Part shown: one piece after another, positions 35,852-44,475 of the stretch | Layout of the letters: the number at the start of each line of letters is the position of its first letter | Numbering within the stretch: position 1 is the stretch's first letter | Source: Marixanthomonas sp963974425 | Lineage (GTDB): Bacteria; Bacteroidota; Bacteroidia; Flavobacteriales; Flavobacteriaceae | Length of the DNA: 64,000 nt | Assembly: GCF_963974425.1 (NCBI RefSeq) | Contig: NZ_CAXBCK010000010.1 | Span: 17,561 to 81,560 of the forward strand | Direction of reading: 5' to 3' | Notes under the pieces: model-generated | Database searches by the model: none | What the model was told of the DNA's origin: nothing | What the model saw: the letters and a program-made list of their open reading frames with translations, nothing else | Made by a program: the position numbers and the translations under genes

Positions 35852-35884
35852 GGAAATAATCCATTTAAAAATAGGATTATTTCC
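35852..35884. promoter_or_regulatory. Perfect 11+11 bp inverted repeat, candidate umuDC operator
   Basis: GGAAATAATCC (35852-35862), an 11-base AT-rich spacer, and GGATTATTTCC (35874-35884). The arms are perfect complements. The repeat starts right next to the umuD -7 box and covers where the -33 element should lie, the position of a repressor site. Confidence 0.7.
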
Positions 35885-35919
35885 ATATACTTTTCAACAA
35901 AAATCTATAAAAGAAAATT

Positions 35920-35927
35920 TACATTTG
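35920..35927 (+). promoter_or_regulatory. -7 box of sdaA
   Basis: TACATTTG matches TAnnTTTG, 16 bases before ATG 35944. Confidence 0.55.
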
Positions 35928-35943
35928 TGTTATATTATAGCCT

Positions 35944-37368
35944 ATGGAAAGTATAAGTGTTTTTGATATGTTAAAGATTGGTGTGGGACCTTCAAGTTCG
36001 CACACTTTAGGGCCTTGGCGTGCTGCAGAACGTTGGGTCGATGAATTGATTGAGAAAGGTCATTTTAATCAAGTAGAAAAAGTGCAGGTGAATTTATACG
36101 GTTCGCTATCTCTTACTGGAAAAGGCCATGCTACCGATGTTGCTACAATGCTTGGTTTATGTGGTTTTGACCCGGTAACTTTTCCTATTGAAAAAATTGA
36201 CGAGACCATCGATTTTATCACATCAAACCATAAACTTAGGTTGAATGATGAAAAAGAGATTGATTTCAATCCAAAAGAACATATTAAATTCAACAGAAAA
36301 TTTTTAGATTTTCATCCTAACGGAATTACATTTCATGCATATTTAACTAACGGTTCTAAAAAAACAGCTACCTTCTACTCTATTGGTGGTGGTTTTGTAA
36401 TTAAGAAAGAACGGAAGAACAAAAAAATGAAGGAGCAGAAATTTGCACAATTTCCGTTTCCTGTCCATAGCGGTGTTGAGTTGCTATCTAATTGTAAAGC
36501 CGAAGGGAAATCCATTAGCGAAATTGTTCTGGAAAATGAAAAATCGCTTCGTTCAGAAGAAGAAATAAACGAGGGTCTACAAAAAATATGGAATGTTATG
36601 CTAGATTCTATGTATGTAGGCTGCCATACAGAAGGAAAATTACCAGGCGGACTTAATGTAAAACGACGTGCTTTTGACATGCATAAGAACTTAATAGGCG
36701 ATGCCCCATATAATGATGCTCAAGAATGGATTGAAGCCATTAGAAGTACAGAAGTAAAGTTTAGACAAATATTGAAATGGGTATCCTGTTTTGCACTTTC
36801 GGTTAACGAAGTAAATGCTTCGTTAGGAAGAGTGGTTACCGCACCTACAAACGGAAGTGCCGGTGTTATTCCAGCTGTAATTATGTATTATATGGTTATT
36901 GAAAACCATAAAGCTGATTTTAAAGATATTCGCAAGTTTATGTTAGTTGCGGGTGAAATTGGCAGCCTGTTTAAAAAGGGAGCTACCATTTCAGCTGCTA
37001 TGGGCGGTTGCCAAGCAGAGATTGGCGTTTCTTCTTCAATGGCAGCTGGTGCCTTGACCGAATTAATGGGCGGAACTCCAGAACAATGTTTAATGGCTGC
37101 TGAAATAGCTATGGAACATCATCTCGGATTAACCTGTGATCCTATTGCCGGTTTGGTGCAAATACCATGTATTGAACGAAACGCTATGGGAGCTATAAAA
37201 GCCATTAACGCTTGCGAGATGGCGCTTGATAGTGATCCACTTTCTGCAAAAGTCCCATTAGACAAGGTTATTGAAACGATGTGGGAAACTGCTAAAGATA
37301 TGAGCAATAAATACAAAGAAACCAGCGAAGGTGGCTTAGCGGTACGTGTAAATATGAGCGATTGTTAA
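35944..37368 (+). CDS. sdaA: L-serine ammonia-lyase (iron-sulfur)
   Basis: Deaminates L-serine to pyruvate and ammonia using a [4Fe-4S] cluster. 474 residues, single-chain type with beta domain (KIGVGPSSSHTLGPWRAAE) then alpha domain. The cluster cysteines are visible in GGCQAEIGVSSS, LTCDPIAG and QIPCIERNAMG. Strong TAnnTTTG promoter upstream; divergent from umuDC and convergent with the NTF2-like gene eight bases away. Confidence 0.96.
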   Translation: MESISVFDMLKIGVGPSSSHTLGPWRAAERWVDELIEKGHFNQVEKVQVNLYGSLSLTGKGHATDVATMLGLCGFDPVTFPIEKIDETIDFITSNHKLRLNDEKEIDFNPKEHIKFNRKFLDFHPNGITFHAYLTNGSKKTATFYSIGGGFVIKKERKNKKMKEQKFAQFPFPVHSGVELLSNCKAEGKSISEIVLENEKSLRSEEEINEGLQKIWNVMLDSMYVGCHTEGKLPGGLNVKRRAFDMHKNLIGDAPYNDAQEWIEAIRSTEVKFRQILKWVSCFALSVNEVNASLGRVVTAPTNGSAGVIPAVIMYYMVIENHKADFKDIRKFMLVAGEIGSLFKKGATISAAMGGCQAEIGVSSSMAAGALTELMGGTPEQCLMAAEIAMEHHLGLTCDPIAGLVQIPCIERNAMGAIKAINACEMALDSDPLSAKVPLDKVIETMWETAKDMSNKYKETSEGGLAVRVNMSDC

Positions 37369-37375
37369 CGCTACA

Positions 37376-37837
37376 TTAATTATCGCAACTACCTATTCGC
37401 CTAGAGTCTAAAACTAAAATAATTTTCCAACCTTCATCGGTATAGGTTAATGTAAACGAATTTGCCCCACAATGGCTAAACGCATCATTTAAGTAAAACT
37501 CATACGGTGTCCAAACATGAGCCAAGTTACCATCAGACTGTACTTGGTAATCTAGTAACCGTTCTTCCCATTTTTGGTCTTCAGGTCTTGCTGCCACAGC
37601 TTTTAAAAAATCTTCAATTCGCAAATAACGCACCTTGTTTTCCCCATCTTTAGATAGATAAAACGTACGCAATTGTAAATGAGGTGAAGTGACACTTTTC
37701 ATCCTAACGGTATCGCGCTCGTGAAATCCTCTAAAAAATTCACCTATAATTATTTTTGCATTGTTTTCTGAAAGTTCGTTTTGAGCAAAAACTGAAGTCA
37801 GAGTAAATAAAAACAACAGATAAAGTACAGTTTTCAT
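37376..37837 (-). CDS. Secreted NTF2-like protein
   Basis: 153 residues. Signal peptide MKTVLYLLFLFTLTSVFAQ. The mature part has NTF2/SnoaL-like patterning: helix FFRGFHERDTVRMKSV, then strands HLQLRTFYLSK, HVWTPYEFYL, SFTLTYTDEGWKIILVLDS. Such proteins bind small molecules or have lyase activity; the function here is not predictable. The last residues include a Cys (GSCDN) that could pair with Cys in SHCGANSF. Confidence 0.75.
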   Translation of the reverse strand: MKTVLYLLFLFTLTSVFAQNELSENNAKIIIGEFFRGFHERDTVRMKSVTSPHLQLRTFYLSKDGENKVRYLRIEDFLKAVAARPEDQKWEERLLDYQVQSDGNLAHVWTPYEFYLNDAFSHCGANSFTLTYTDEGWKIILVLDSRRIGSCDN

Positions 37838-37862
37838 ATTAAGAAATTTATTTGGTTCCTTT

Positions 37863-37870
37863 CAAAATTA
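37863..37870 (-). promoter_or_regulatory. -7 box of the NTF2-like gene
   Basis: TAATTTTG on the minus strand, 25 bases before ATG 37837. Confidence 0.5.
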
Positions 37871-37909
37871 GTATTTTTATACTCTAATTGATAGAATAAG
37901 AAAAAAAAT

Positions 37910-38728
37910 ATGTCGATCGCAAAAAAAGAATACAAACGTATTACCACCAAAACTTTGGTGGATATGAAAAAGAAAGGTGAAAAAATATCCATGCTCACCG
38001 CCTACGATTTTACTATGGCAAAAATTGTGGATGGCTCGGGCATAGACGTCATACTAGTAGGTGATTCGGCCTCCAATGTTATGGCTGGACATGAAACCAC
38101 GTTGCCAATCACCTTAGACCAAATGATTTACCACGCCAGTTCAGTAGTGAGAGCCATTGAACGAAGTCTGGTTGTTGTTGATATTCCCTTCGGAAGTTAC
38201 CAAAGTGACCCAAAAGAAGCGCTACGCTCTGCTATTCGGATTATGAAAGAAAGCGGCGGTCACGCAGTAAAACTAGAAGGCGGGAAAGAAATAAAAGAAT
38301 CGGTTAAACGAATTTTAAACGCCGGAATTCCTGTAATGGGTCATTTAGGACTTACGCCACAATCCATATATAAATTTGGAACCTACACTGTTCGTGCAAA
38401 AGAAGATGAAGAAGCCGAAAAACTAAAAGCTGACGCTAAATTATTGGAAAAAATAGGCTGTTTTGCTATTGTACTTGAAAAAGTTCCTGCCAAATTAGCT
38501 GCTGAAGTAGCCAAAGAATTAACTATTCCAATTATAGGAATAGGTGCCGGAAATGAAGTGGATGGACAAGTTTTGGTTACACACGATATGGTCGGGATGA
38601 CTCATGAGTTCAATCCTCGTTTTTTACGTCGGTATTTAGATTTATATGCCGAAATGACGGGCGCTTTTAAAAATTACATTGATGATGTAAAAAGCGGTAA
38701 TTTCCCTAGCGATAAAGAGCAATACTAG
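37910..38728 (+). CDS. panB: Ketopantoate hydroxymethyltransferase
   Basis: Adds a hydroxymethyl group from methylene-THF to 2-oxoisovalerate in pantothenate/CoA synthesis. 272 residues, TIM barrel: MLTAYDFTMAKIVDGSGID, LVGDSASNVMAGHETT with metal-binding Asp, PFGSYQ, AVKLEGG, MGHLGLTPQS, GIGAGNEVDGQVLVTHDMVG. The next gene (pseudouridine synthase) begins about 25 bases later in the same direction and is probably co-transcribed. Confidence 0.96.
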   Translation: MSIAKKEYKRITTKTLVDMKKKGEKISMLTAYDFTMAKIVDGSGIDVILVGDSASNVMAGHETTLPITLDQMIYHASSVVRAIERSLVVVDIPFGSYQSDPKEALRSAIRIMKESGGHAVKLEGGKEIKESVKRILNAGIPVMGHLGLTPQSIYKFGTYTVRAKEDEEAEKLKADAKLLEKIGCFAIVLEKVPAKLAAEVAKELTIPIIGIGAGNEVDGQVLVTHDMVGMTHEFNPRFLRRYLDLYAEMTGAFKNYIDDVKSGNFPSDKEQY

Positions 38729-38753
38729 TACTTATTTTCAAAAGAATATTCCG

Positions 38754-39455
38754 CTGAGTTTAAAAAAAATCATATCTACAAAAGATAACTTACAAGTTTT
38801 ATTTGAAGACAATCACCTGCTTATCGTAAATAAACGTGCAGGTGATATTGTTCAAGGTGATAAAACTGGTGACAAACCACTTTCAGAAGTTGTTAAAGAA
38901 TATATTGCTGAAAAATACAATAAACCTGGAGCTGTTTATTTGGGCGTGGTACATAGGTTAGACCGACCTACAAGTGGGGTTGTTGTTTTTGCACGTACCT
39001 CGAAAGCCCTATCACGTTTAAATAAATTATTTGCTGAACGTGATACTGAAAAAACCTATTGGTCCATAGTTAAAAATGAACCGCCAAAAGCTTCAGATAC
39101 CCTAATACATTATTTGAAAAGAAATCCGAAGCAAAACAAATCATATTCTCATATAAACGAAGTCCCTGATAGTAAGAAAGGAATACTCCACTATCAGGTT
39201 ATAAAGAAGTTGGATAATTATTTTTTGCTGGAAGTAAAATTAGAAACTGGACGTCATCACCAAATACGCTCCCAACTTTCAGCAATAGGCAGCCCTATAA
39301 AAGGTGATTTAAAATACGGTTTTGACCGAAGTAATAAAGACGCGAGTATTCACTTGCACTCTAGGAAGCTAACCTTTGTACATCCCGTTAAAAAAGAAAA
39401 ACTTACCATTATTGCTCCTTTGCCTAAAGATCCGTTATGGAAAGCCTGTGATTAA
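38754..39455 (+). CDS. RluA-family 23S/tRNA pseudouridine synthase without an ordinary start codon
   Basis: Isomerises specific uridines in RNA. The catalytic motif is VHRLDRPTSG with its Asp. Protein-like sequence extends well upstream of the first TTG (38940): the frame reads STKDNLQVLFEDNHLLIVNK, then KRAGDIVQGDKTGDKPLSEV, the standard RluA N-terminus. The frame is open from 38691, but it contains no ATG, GTG or TTG before 38940. CTG at 38754 (used here, about 233 residues) or ATT at 38748 is the nearest near-cognate start. The start is therefore uncertain. The stop overlaps the convergent response regulator gene by four bases. Confidence 0.75.
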   Translation: MSLKKIISTKDNLQVLFEDNHLLIVNKRAGDIVQGDKTGDKPLSEVVKEYIAEKYNKPGAVYLGVVHRLDRPTSGVVVFARTSKALSRLNKLFAERDTEKTYWSIVKNEPPKASDTLIHYLKRNPKQNKSYSHINEVPDSKKGILHYQVIKKLDNYFLLEVKLETGRHHQIRSQLSAIGSPIKGDLKYGFDRSNKDASIHLHSRKLTFVHPVKKEKLTIIAPLPKDPLWKACD

Positions 39456-40102
39456 ATTTTTGTAATCTCATTTTTTAAAGCATAAATCACCAAGCCCACC
39501 CTATTTTTAATATCCAATTTATTGAAAAGTTCTTGGCGATAGCCATCAATGGTTTTCGGGCTCAAATTCATTTTATCAGCAATTTCTTTATAGGTCATTT
39601 CACTACAAGCTAACTTCATAAAATCAATTTCCCGTTCTTTAAATGCTGGTTTTTCAGTTTCATCTGAATGTAAAGAATGTAACAAGGATTCAGCTACTTT
39701 TTCTGAATGATAATATCCTTTTTTAAGTGTTTGCACTAAGGCCTCATTTAGTTTATCGGGATGAATATCTTTTAGCAAATACCCCTTGGCACCCAAACTC
39801 AACATTTTAAGTATTTTTCTTTCATCATCTTCCATGGTAAGCGCCAATACTTTAATGCTTTTTTGGTTTTCATGTAACCATTCCATCGTCTCAAAACCAT
39901 CCATTACTGGCATATTGAGGTCTAATAAAATTAGTTCAGGAACCTCTGAGTACTGTTTTAGTTTTTGCTGCAAGTCTTTACCATTCTTGGCATGATAGAG
40001 TACATTAAACTCTTCAAAAGAGTTCACTAGTTTCTCTAATGAACTAGCAAACAAGGAATGATCATCTACTATTACTATGTTGTGAGAAGTTGTTTTATTC
40101 AT
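39452..40102 (-). CDS. LuxR/NarL-type response regulator (cassette A)
   Basis: 216 residues. Receiver domain with acidic pocket VDDH, phospho-acceptor Asp61 (LLDLNMPVMDG), and Lys in YLLKD; C-terminal LuxR helix-turn-helix (KLACSEMTYKEIADKMNLSP). Last gene of a four-gene cassette; its start overlaps the kinase end by eight bases, so the kinase is its partner. It is paralogous in order and type to the regulator at 60643-61311. Targets unknown; the shared leader motif before both cassettes is one candidate region. Confidence 0.93.
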   Translation of the reverse strand: MNKTTSHNIVIVDDHSLFASSLEKLVNSFEEFNVLYHAKNGKDLQQKLKQYSEVPELILLDLNMPVMDGFETMEWLHENQKSIKVLALTMEDDERKILKMLSLGAKGYLLKDIHPDKLNEALVQTLKKGYYHSEKVAESLLHSLHSDETEKPAFKEREIDFMKLACSEMTYKEIADKMNLSPKTIDGYRQELFNKLDIKNRVGLVIYALKNEITKI

Positions 40103-40871
40103 TTTTATAAGGGTAATTTAAGCGTAAAATTGTTCCTTCCTGTTTTTTAGAATCTATCGAAAATTGAGCTTTTAACAGTTCAGCGCGGCTTTTCATGGTT
40201 TCCATTCCAGAATTCCCTTTTTGCTCTGACATGTCAAAACCAATACCGTTATCTCTTGCTTCAATTTGAAAAAAGGTTTCTGTATAATTTAAATGTACAA
40301 ATAATTCTGTTGCTCGGGCGTGTTTTAATACGTTAGTAGAAAACTCTTGAAGGATTCGGAAAATTATTATTTCGTTGGTTCTATCTATTTCTTTTATTTT
40401 ACCAGTTATCTCTAAAGTTGCATTTAAAAAGTCGAGGCGATTAAATCGCTCTAATTCAACTTTTAATGATTCAACTAATCCATTTTTATACACAACATCA
40501 TTATTTAGAGTTTTTGAAAGACTCCGTACTTCGGTAACGGTTTCCTGTACAACAGATTTAGTTTCTAGTAATTGATTATGGAATTCTGTAGGAAGTGTTG
40601 GTAGTATCATATTCAATTGGATATTTGCTACAGAAAGCAATTGGCCAATGTTGTCGTGCAACTCCCACGCAATGTTTTTAAGGGTCTGTTCTTGAATCTC
40701 AATTCTAGATTTTGAGATTTCATTCTCAAATTGCCGCTTTTGCTCGGCTTGCCGTAACAATAATTTATTTTTTCGTCGTTGAAATGCGATAAAGAATACT
40801 ACTGATACAACAACGGTAAGCACCAATATTGCAATAAAGTATATTATGAGAAGCCTTTCTTCTTTAGACAT
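40095..40871 (-). CDS. Sensor histidine kinase, HisKA_3 type (cassette A)
   Basis: 258 residues. One N-terminal membrane segment (residues about 8-30), a coiled linker, the phospho-acceptor His72 in WELHDNIGQLLS, and the ATPase with DNGIGFD and GMETMKSRAELL. There is almost no periplasmic part, so the signal must come through the membrane or from a partner. Its start overlaps the multi-pass membrane gene by 28 bases, making that protein the likely sensor partner. NarX/DegS-like kinase class. Confidence 0.92.
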   Translation of the reverse strand: MSKEERLLIIYFIAILVLTVVVSVVFFIAFQRRKNKLLLRQAEQKRQFENEISKSRIEIQEQTLKNIAWELHDNIGQLLSVANIQLNMILPTLPTEFHNQLLETKSVVQETVTEVRSLSKTLNNDVVYKNGLVESLKVELERFNRLDFLNATLEITGKIKEIDRTNEIIIFRILQEFSTNVLKHARATELFVHLNYTETFFQIEARDNGIGFDMSEQKGNSGMETMKSRAELLKAQFSIDSKKQEGTILRLNYPYKNE

Positions 40872-41551
40872 ATAACAAATCCGATAGTATAAAGTAAATA
40901 TACCAATAGGTTTGTAAAAAGGAGTATGGTTTTGTACAATTCTACAAATTCGGGACTTTCAGAATCAAAATGATGGCTATAAATAAATACAGGAGTCAAA
41001 ACCAAATGTAATAAAATAGCCCCTAAAGAAATATAAAAAGGAAGTGATTTATCAAACTTTAAAATCTCATCGCTATTCAACAGTTGATAGTAATACAGAC
41101 TTATTGAAAATAACACCAAAATTGTTCCTATTACTTCAGTAAACGAAGAAAATGCTATAAAATAAACGTCTGAAAAAATCAAGTTTAACATACAAGAAAT
41201 CACAAAAAGCACCAATATTACATTTAAAAAGGTACGGATTCTGGGACTGTTTAATTGCCACTTAAAGTAACTTACATATATAACATAACTAATTATTGAA
41301 TTGATGTTGTACAACCAATAATTGTTTTCAAAAACGGTTCCTTCTACAAAGTAGAACAATTTATAACCTGAAAAATAAGCTAGTGGTGCATAGTAGCCCA
41401 CAATTTCAACTAAAACAGTAAAACACAAAAAATAAATAAAATATTTTGTTGCCGCATCGGTTTTACGCTTACTAATCAAAAAAAGCCCCGCTACAGCTGC
41501 CAAAAGTTCTATAGTTGTAATAGGAAAGGCATATACTAAGAATTCTTTCAA
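40844..41551 (-). CDS. Multi-pass membrane protein, possible sensor (cassette A)
   Basis: 235 residues, TTG start 13 bases after the small-protein stop. Seven hydrophobic segments fill nearly the whole chain, with short polar loops (for example HHFDSESPEFVELY between the last two). No known family motif. In order and kind it equals the two membrane proteins of cassette B, though sequence likeness is weak by eye. The 28-base overlap with the kinase gene suggests the two proteins work together. Confidence 0.75.
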   Translation of the reverse strand: MKEFLVYAFPITTIELLAAVAGLFLISKRKTDAATKYFIYFLCFTVLVEIVGYYAPLAYFSGYKLFYFVEGTVFENNYWLYNINSIISYVIYVSYFKWQLNSPRIRTFLNVILVLFVISCMLNLIFSDVYFIAFSSFTEVIGTILVLFSISLYYYQLLNSDEILKFDKSLPFYISLGAILLHLVLTPVFIYSHHFDSESPEFVELYKTILLFTNLLVYLLYTIGFVICLKKKGFS

Positions 41552-41564
41552 AATAACACAGGTT

Positions 41565-41921
41565 TTAATAGCTTTTAGGCGGCCAACCTCCTATACTTTT
41601 ATTAAAAGGATCAATATTATAATTAATATTAGAACTCGGTGTAGCCCCTTCTGTAGGTGCTAAGAAAACAGTTGCTTTATCATCTGAAATGTCATCATAA
41701 GCCGCAAAATAAATCCTGATTCCAGGGTTATCGATTTTTTGTTTTTTAGATAACTCTTTAACGTAATCTAAATACTCCTGTAATTCATCTACTGTATAAA
41801 AAAACTCACGGGTATCAACATTCCCTTGGGCACGTTCAATTTCTAATGCTCTCGTGCTTATCCAATTATCTTGCAATTGTCTTGCCTGGTCAACACTAAT
41901 ACATTTTGCTGGTTTAGCCAT
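41565..41921 (-). CDS. Small soluble protein opening cassette A
   Basis: 118 residues, no signal peptide. Pattern: a Trp-containing helix (ARQLQDNWISTRALEIERAQ), a helix FFYTVDELQEYLDYVKELSK, then strands GIRIYFAAYDD and ATVFLAPTEGA, and a Pro/Gly-rich end. The protein opening cassette B (63378-63758) has the same plan: Trp helix, DLQAVLDEM helix, strands VRAYIGVDPTT and LIFVATQP, and a Pro-rich end. Function unknown; it is first in the operon and close to the shared leader motif. Confidence 0.8.
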   Translation of the reverse strand: MAKPAKCISVDQARQLQDNWISTRALEIERAQGNVDTREFFYTVDELQEYLDYVKELSKKQKIDNPGIRIYFAAYDDISDDKATVFLAPTEGATPSSNINYNIDPFNKSIGGWPPKSY

Positions 41922-41929
41922 CTTTATAA

Positions 41930-41948
41930 TTTTGGTTAGTTAGTAAAG
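41930..41948 (-). promoter_or_regulatory. Leader motif shared by cassettes A and B (copy A)
   Basis: Minus strand CTTTACTAACTAACCAAAA, ending eight bases before the ATG at 41921. Copy B (63767-63782) reads CTTTACTAACCAAAAA, also eight bases from its ATG; copy A has one extra TAAC. Confidence 0.55.
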
Positions 41949-42120
41949 CAATGTATACAATTTCTTGCTTTGTTGATACATTAAAGGTGTGAATTAGGAA
42001 AAATCCCTCATTGAAATAAGGATTTTCCCTATTTGCTATTAAGGGATATGCCTATTTTTTTAAAGAAAAACCTTCTATTTTTCAAGTTAATTACCTGCTG
42101 AAATACAAACAATTACACTT

Positions 42121-42128
42121 TAAATTTG
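42121..42128 (+). promoter_or_regulatory. -7 box of the contractile-tail-like module
   Basis: TAAATTTG matches TAnnTTTG, 22 bases before the TTG start at 42151. It lies divergent from cassette A. Confidence 0.5.
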
Positions 42129-42150
42129 TGTTGTACCAATATTAGACAAC

Positions 42151-43023
42151 TTGAATTTTTTAATTACATATAAACCACTTTGCAGCCTAGATATTTATCA
42201 CGAATATTTTTTAAATGATGGCCTCGTTCCTTTTGATATTTCAGAAAAACTAAAAGAAAAGCAACTTTCCAACTATGATGCACGGGAGTTTATTGACGTT
42301 GTTCCTTCTGAAGAAACATATCATTATCTTAATGCACATAAGATAATTTTTAAACCTACCGAAACAGGTTTTACACTATTAATCCAGGTTGAAGAGATTT
42401 CAGAAGAAGCGCAAAATTACATTCCAAAAATTCCTGTTTTAGAGAACTTCAACCTATCCTTTTTACTATATATCAATGACTTTTTATTTGAAAATTACTC
42501 AACAGTAAATGCCATTCCTGTTGTTCCTTTTTACTTTTCTAATACAAAGCCTGCTTCAGAAAACAATAATTTCACGTATATAGATGTAGCAGAAACAAAA
42601 CATCCCATTTCAGATTTTAAAATTTCTGAAACCACCTGGAAAAGCATACGGAAGCAGTTTTCAGAAGAAGAGATGGAAAGCCTATTTGGAGTAATCTCTT
42701 TAAATATTACAGACGACAACTTGCAAACTTATACCGCTAACAAAAGAAAATTACTAAGTAAGAAAGATGAACTTAGCGTTGAATCGAAAAAATTTAAAAT
42801 TCAGTTTGCCAACCGCAAAACCATTTGGCACTATAAAAATGCACTTAATAATACGCTTGTACATTCAACCGAACCTACCGAGTTGCCTTTAGTGAAAAAC
42901 GGTAAGATTGACTACAAGTTTAATAGTCGGGAACAACCACCAGCTTGCCCTACCCGGCTCATCGTTGAAAAAGACCCGCTGGGTAATATTACCAAAACAA
43001 TTTATGAAATCTACATTAATTAA
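42151..43023 (+). CDS. Unknown protein opening the contractile-tail-like module
   Basis: 290 residues from a TTG start (no earlier ATG in frame; promoter box 22 bases upstream). No signal peptide or membrane segment. Mixed alpha/beta sequence; the middle (NFNLSFLLYINDFLFENYST) and the C-terminal part (RLIVEKDPLGNITKTIYEIY) look like beta domains. Not recognised. It ends 10 bases before the sheath gene and must be co-transcribed with it, so a structural or assembly role in the same particle is inferred. Confidence 0.7.
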   Translation: MNFLITYKPLCSLDIYHEYFLNDGLVPFDISEKLKEKQLSNYDAREFIDVVPSEETYHYLNAHKIIFKPTETGFTLLIQVEEISEEAQNYIPKIPVLENFNLSFLLYINDFLFENYSTVNAIPVVPFYFSNTKPASENNNFTYIDVAETKHPISDFKISETTWKSIRKQFSEEEMESLFGVISLNITDDNLQTYTANKRKLLSKKDELSVESKKFKIQFANRKTIWHYKNALNNTLVHSTEPTELPLVKNGKIDYKFNSREQPPACPTRLIVEKDPLGNITKTIYEIYIN

Positions 43024-43033
43024 GCAAAGGCAC

Positions 43034-44464
43034 ATGAAAAAACCCCGCAAACCATTTAGTTTCCATAGTACTAACATAAGCTATAACACTACCGCAATAA
43101 CACAAGTAGAAACTGCCATTCCTGCTTTCATTGGCTATACTGAAAAAGCTGAAAAAAGTGGCCAAGACCTCACCAACTTACCTACAAAAATATCCTCCCT
43201 TCTTGAGTATGAAGACTTCTTTGGGGTATCACAAAACGAAAAAAACCTCACAGTTACTATTACAGATACATTAAACAATAATGGCCTTACACAAACACAG
43301 GACCGCAAAATAAGCACACACAATAGTGCTCCAAGTCCATTTACAATGTATTATGCTTTACAACTATACTTTATTAATGGCGGAACATCCTGCTACATAA
43401 TTTCTGTGGGAGATTATAACAATACAACGGTTTCAAAAAGCCAACTTGTGGATGGTTTCTCTGTCCTTGAAAATTATAAAGAACCTACTTTGTTGGTATT
43501 TCCAGATGCGGTGAACATTTCAACTGCTTATAATTACTATGATTTGATACACCAAGCATTGCAACAAGCAAAACAGCTTAAAGATCGGTTTGTAATTGCA
43601 GACACCTACGAAAATAATCCTACCACAGTACGTAATACCAACACCTTAGGAAATGATACCGAGCTTTTAAAATACGGTGCTATATATTATCCATATCTAA
43701 AAACGCTTTTCCCGTATGCTTTTAAAGATGGTGATATAGCCATAGAACATACAAGTGTCGATGAAACGGGAATTCAAAACCTTGGCTCATTTAACGGATT
43801 GTCACTTGCTGACTTAAAAATTGGAGGAAGTCACGAAAATACCATTTTGTTTAACGATATAAAAAGCCAGCTCGACCAAACGACAGTCACCCTACCATCA
43901 AGTAGCGCGATGGCAGGTATTTATGAAAGAGTAGATAAAAACAGAGGTGTATGGAAGGCGCCGGCAAACGTTTCAGTAAATGGATGTATAGAAACCACCC
44001 AAAGTATAACAGATCTCGAACAAGAAACCCTGAATGTTCACCCTTCAGGAAAATCAATTAATGCCATCAGGGAATTTCAAGGTAGTGGCATTTTGGTATG
44101 GGGAGCTCGTACATTGGCAGGTAATGATAATGAATGGCGGTATGTTTCGGTAAGACGCTTTGGTATTATGGTTGAAACATCTATAAACAGAGTGGTTAAC
44201 AGTTATTTAAATGAACAAAACAACAATACCACTTGGCAAAAATTAAAGGTACTAATCGAAAATTTTTTAATGCTTCAATGGCGAGATGGTGCTTTAAGCG
44301 GTAATACTCCTAGTCGTGCTTTTTATGTAAGTATCGGCTTAGGGCAAAGTATGACACAAAACGACATACTGGACGGCCTTTTAATAATTGAACTTGGTAT
44401 CGCCCCGATACGACCCGCAGAGTTTATCACAATGCAACTAACATATAAGATGCAACAAAATTAA
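43034..44464 (+). CDS. Contractile tail sheath protein
   Basis: 476 residues. Start at 43034, 10 bases after the preceding stop, since the conserved part begins at once; longer frames run into the upstream gene. The N-terminal part AIPAFIGYTEKAEKSGQ and LLEYEDFFGV follow the phage/eCIS sheath pattern. The C-terminal sheath domain is unmistakable: IREFQGSGILVWGARTLAGN, WRYVSVRRFGIMVETSI, and IGLGQSMTQNDILDGLLIIE, ending in APIRPAEFIT. Sheath subunits form the contracting outer tube of phage tails, T6SS-like and extracellular injection systems. Confidence 0.93.
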   Translation: MKKPRKPFSFHSTNISYNTTAITQVETAIPAFIGYTEKAEKSGQDLTNLPTKISSLLEYEDFFGVSQNEKNLTVTITDTLNNNGLTQTQDRKISTHNSAPSPFTMYYALQLYFINGGTSCYIISVGDYNNTTVSKSQLVDGFSVLENYKEPTLLVFPDAVNISTAYNYYDLIHQALQQAKQLKDRFVIADTYENNPTTVRNTNTLGNDTELLKYGAIYYPYLKTLFPYAFKDGDIAIEHTSVDETGIQNLGSFNGLSLADLKIGGSHENTILFNDIKSQLDQTTVTLPSSSAMAGIYERVDKNRGVWKAPANVSVNGCIETTQSITDLEQETLNVHPSGKSINAIREFQGSGILVWGARTLAGNDNEWRYVSVRRFGIMVETSINRVVNSYLNEQNNNTTWQKLKVLIENFLMLQWRDGALSGNTPSRAFYVSIGLGQSMTQNDILDGLLIIELGIAPIRPAEFITMQLTYKMQQN

Positions 44465-44475
44465 AAGCTGAAAAT

